Positions 5,312 through 5,999 of a DNA stretch of 5,999 nucleotides are shown here, piece by piece; position 1 is the stretch's first letter, and the number at the start of each line of letters is the position of its first letter. The DNA comes from Planctomycetota bacterium (GTDB lineage: Bacteria > Planctomycetota > Phycisphaerae > WQYP01 > JAJZKY01): the NCBI GenBank assembly GCA_021803885.1, contig JAJZKY010000320.1, positions 1-5,999 on the forward strand. Direction: 5' to 3'. The notes beneath the pieces were generated by a model. That model saw nothing but the letters and a program-made list of their open reading frames with translations. It was not told the DNA's origin and did not search any database. The translations under genes and the position numbers were made by a program.

Positions 5312-5999
5312 AGCGTTGTCCATGGCATTTGTTGTTGGATTTTTGGCGGCGGTGCTGTGGCTGCTGTCGCGTACTGCATGGAAGGCGGCGCAAGGGTCGT
5401 CAGCCATGCCGCTGATGAGTGCCTATCGCTACGATCCTTACGGCGATGCGGCTTTGTATGAGTACCTATTAAAATCAAAGCATGCGGTGAGCCTGCTGAC
5501 TCGACCGGTATTGTCGCCGCACATGAGCGGCGTTCTTATTAACCTTTGGTCGCCGCACAGCCGAGGCATCCTCCAGAATTATTCGACCTCTACGCATTAC
5601 AATCCTGATTTGCTGCATTGGGTGGCCGCGGGTAACACATTGGTGGATATGGTACAGGGCAGTACCGGACTTGGGCGGCACTTTCATTTGGCTATGACCT
5701 GGCATAAGCGTGTGGGGCGTCATACCGCTGGTAAACATGAGTCAGGCGGCGCCTTTCAGCCGGGGCGCACCGCGGATTCCGGGTGGCGGCGGTGGTATGA
5801 CATCTTAAGGCGCGGGCAATCACCGAAGCGACTGACTCGTTGGCTGGACGATGCCGCGTGGGGTGATCATTCTCCCGCGGCTATGTCATTGCCGTTGTGG
5901 CATCGCACCCTGTGGTTGCTTGATCCGGCGGTGTTTGTACTACCCAAGACACATGCGCCTTGGCATACACTGGCCCGCAGTAAAGCCAGGTACATGGCC
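5304..5999 (+). CDS. DUF4350 domain protein, N-terminal part (3' end outside the window)
   Basis: The frame opens at ATG 5304, 6 nt after AAAGGAG (5291-5297) inside the DUF4129 gene, and stays open for 232 codons to the window edge. Residues 5-22 form a signal-anchor helix. SAYRYDPYGDAALYEYLLKS (39-58) matches the start of DUF4350 domains, in which a short S-x-Y/N...D-x-x-G-x-x-AL motif precedes an alpha/beta fold. VLINLWSP follows as a buried strand, and LLHWVAAGNTLVDM corresponds to the 'll-x-Wv-x-x-Gg-x-lv' segment of such domains. The following region (about 119-232) is rich in His, Arg and Trp and has no recognised motif; it may be the extracytoplasmic portion before a second TM helix. 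The 8-bp overlap with the DUF4129 gene indicates translational coupling. The downstream genes are expected to include MoxR and DUF58. Confidence 0.8.
   Translation, partial: MRKALSMAFVVGFLAAVLWLLSRTAWKAAQGSSAMPLMSAYRYDPYGDAALYEYLLKSKHAVSLLTRPVLSPHMSGVLINLWSPHSRGILQNYSTSTHYNPDLLHWVAAGNTLVDMVQGSTGLGRHFHLAMTWHKRVGRHTAGKHESGGAFQPGRTADSGWRRWYDILRRGQSPKRLTRWLDDAAWGDHSPAAMSLPLWHRTLWLLDPAVFVLPKTHAPWHTLARSKARYMA

Overview
All recognisable genes in this window lie on the + strand. They form the front part of what looks like one cell-envelope operon. From the 5' edge the order is: the tail of an RDD-family membrane protein (3-194), a second RDD protein (217-966), a 323-bp gap, a third RDD protein (1290-2036), a zinc-finger membrane protein (2038-2730), a two-TM protein with a possible split PH-like domain (2776-3354), a 96-aa zinc-finger/one-TM protein (3397-3687), a polytopic membrane protein (3690-4490), a DUF4129 protein (4487-5311), and the N-terminal part of a DUF4350 protein that runs off the 3' edge (5304-5999). 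No transposase, phage gene, tRNA, rRNA or CRISPR array is visible.

Organism: base composition is moderately GC-rich (roughly 55-60% by eye). RDD, DUF4129 and DUF4350 genes in series are typical of the loci that accompany a MoxR-type AAA+ ATPase and a DUF58 protein, and the ATPase and DUF58 genes would be expected beyond position 5999. Short B-box-like zinc-finger membrane proteins inside such a locus suggest a planctomycete-like bacterium. That assignment is an inference; no marker gene here proves it.

Layout: from 1290 onward the genes are tightly packed (1-bp gap, 45-bp gap, 42-bp gap, 2-bp gap, TTGA stop/start overlap, 8-bp overlap), which points to co-transcription and translational coupling. 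Nearly every product has a membrane segment and none has a recognisable enzymatic domain, so the set looks like a membrane-associated complex, perhaps served by a MoxR chaperone encoded downstream. Two genes (2038 and 3397) carry the same metal-binding pattern C-x2-H-x8-C-x7-C-x2-C and flank the PH-like gene.

The most unusual part is the gap 967-1289. It begins with three consecutive inverted repeats and ends with an in-frame relic of an RDD C-terminus that shares 42 of 44 bases (37 contiguous) with the tail of the first RDD gene, 1086 bp upstream. This suggests a recent duplication/deletion history of tandem RDD genes, and it leaves direct repeats that could delete the whole second RDD gene.
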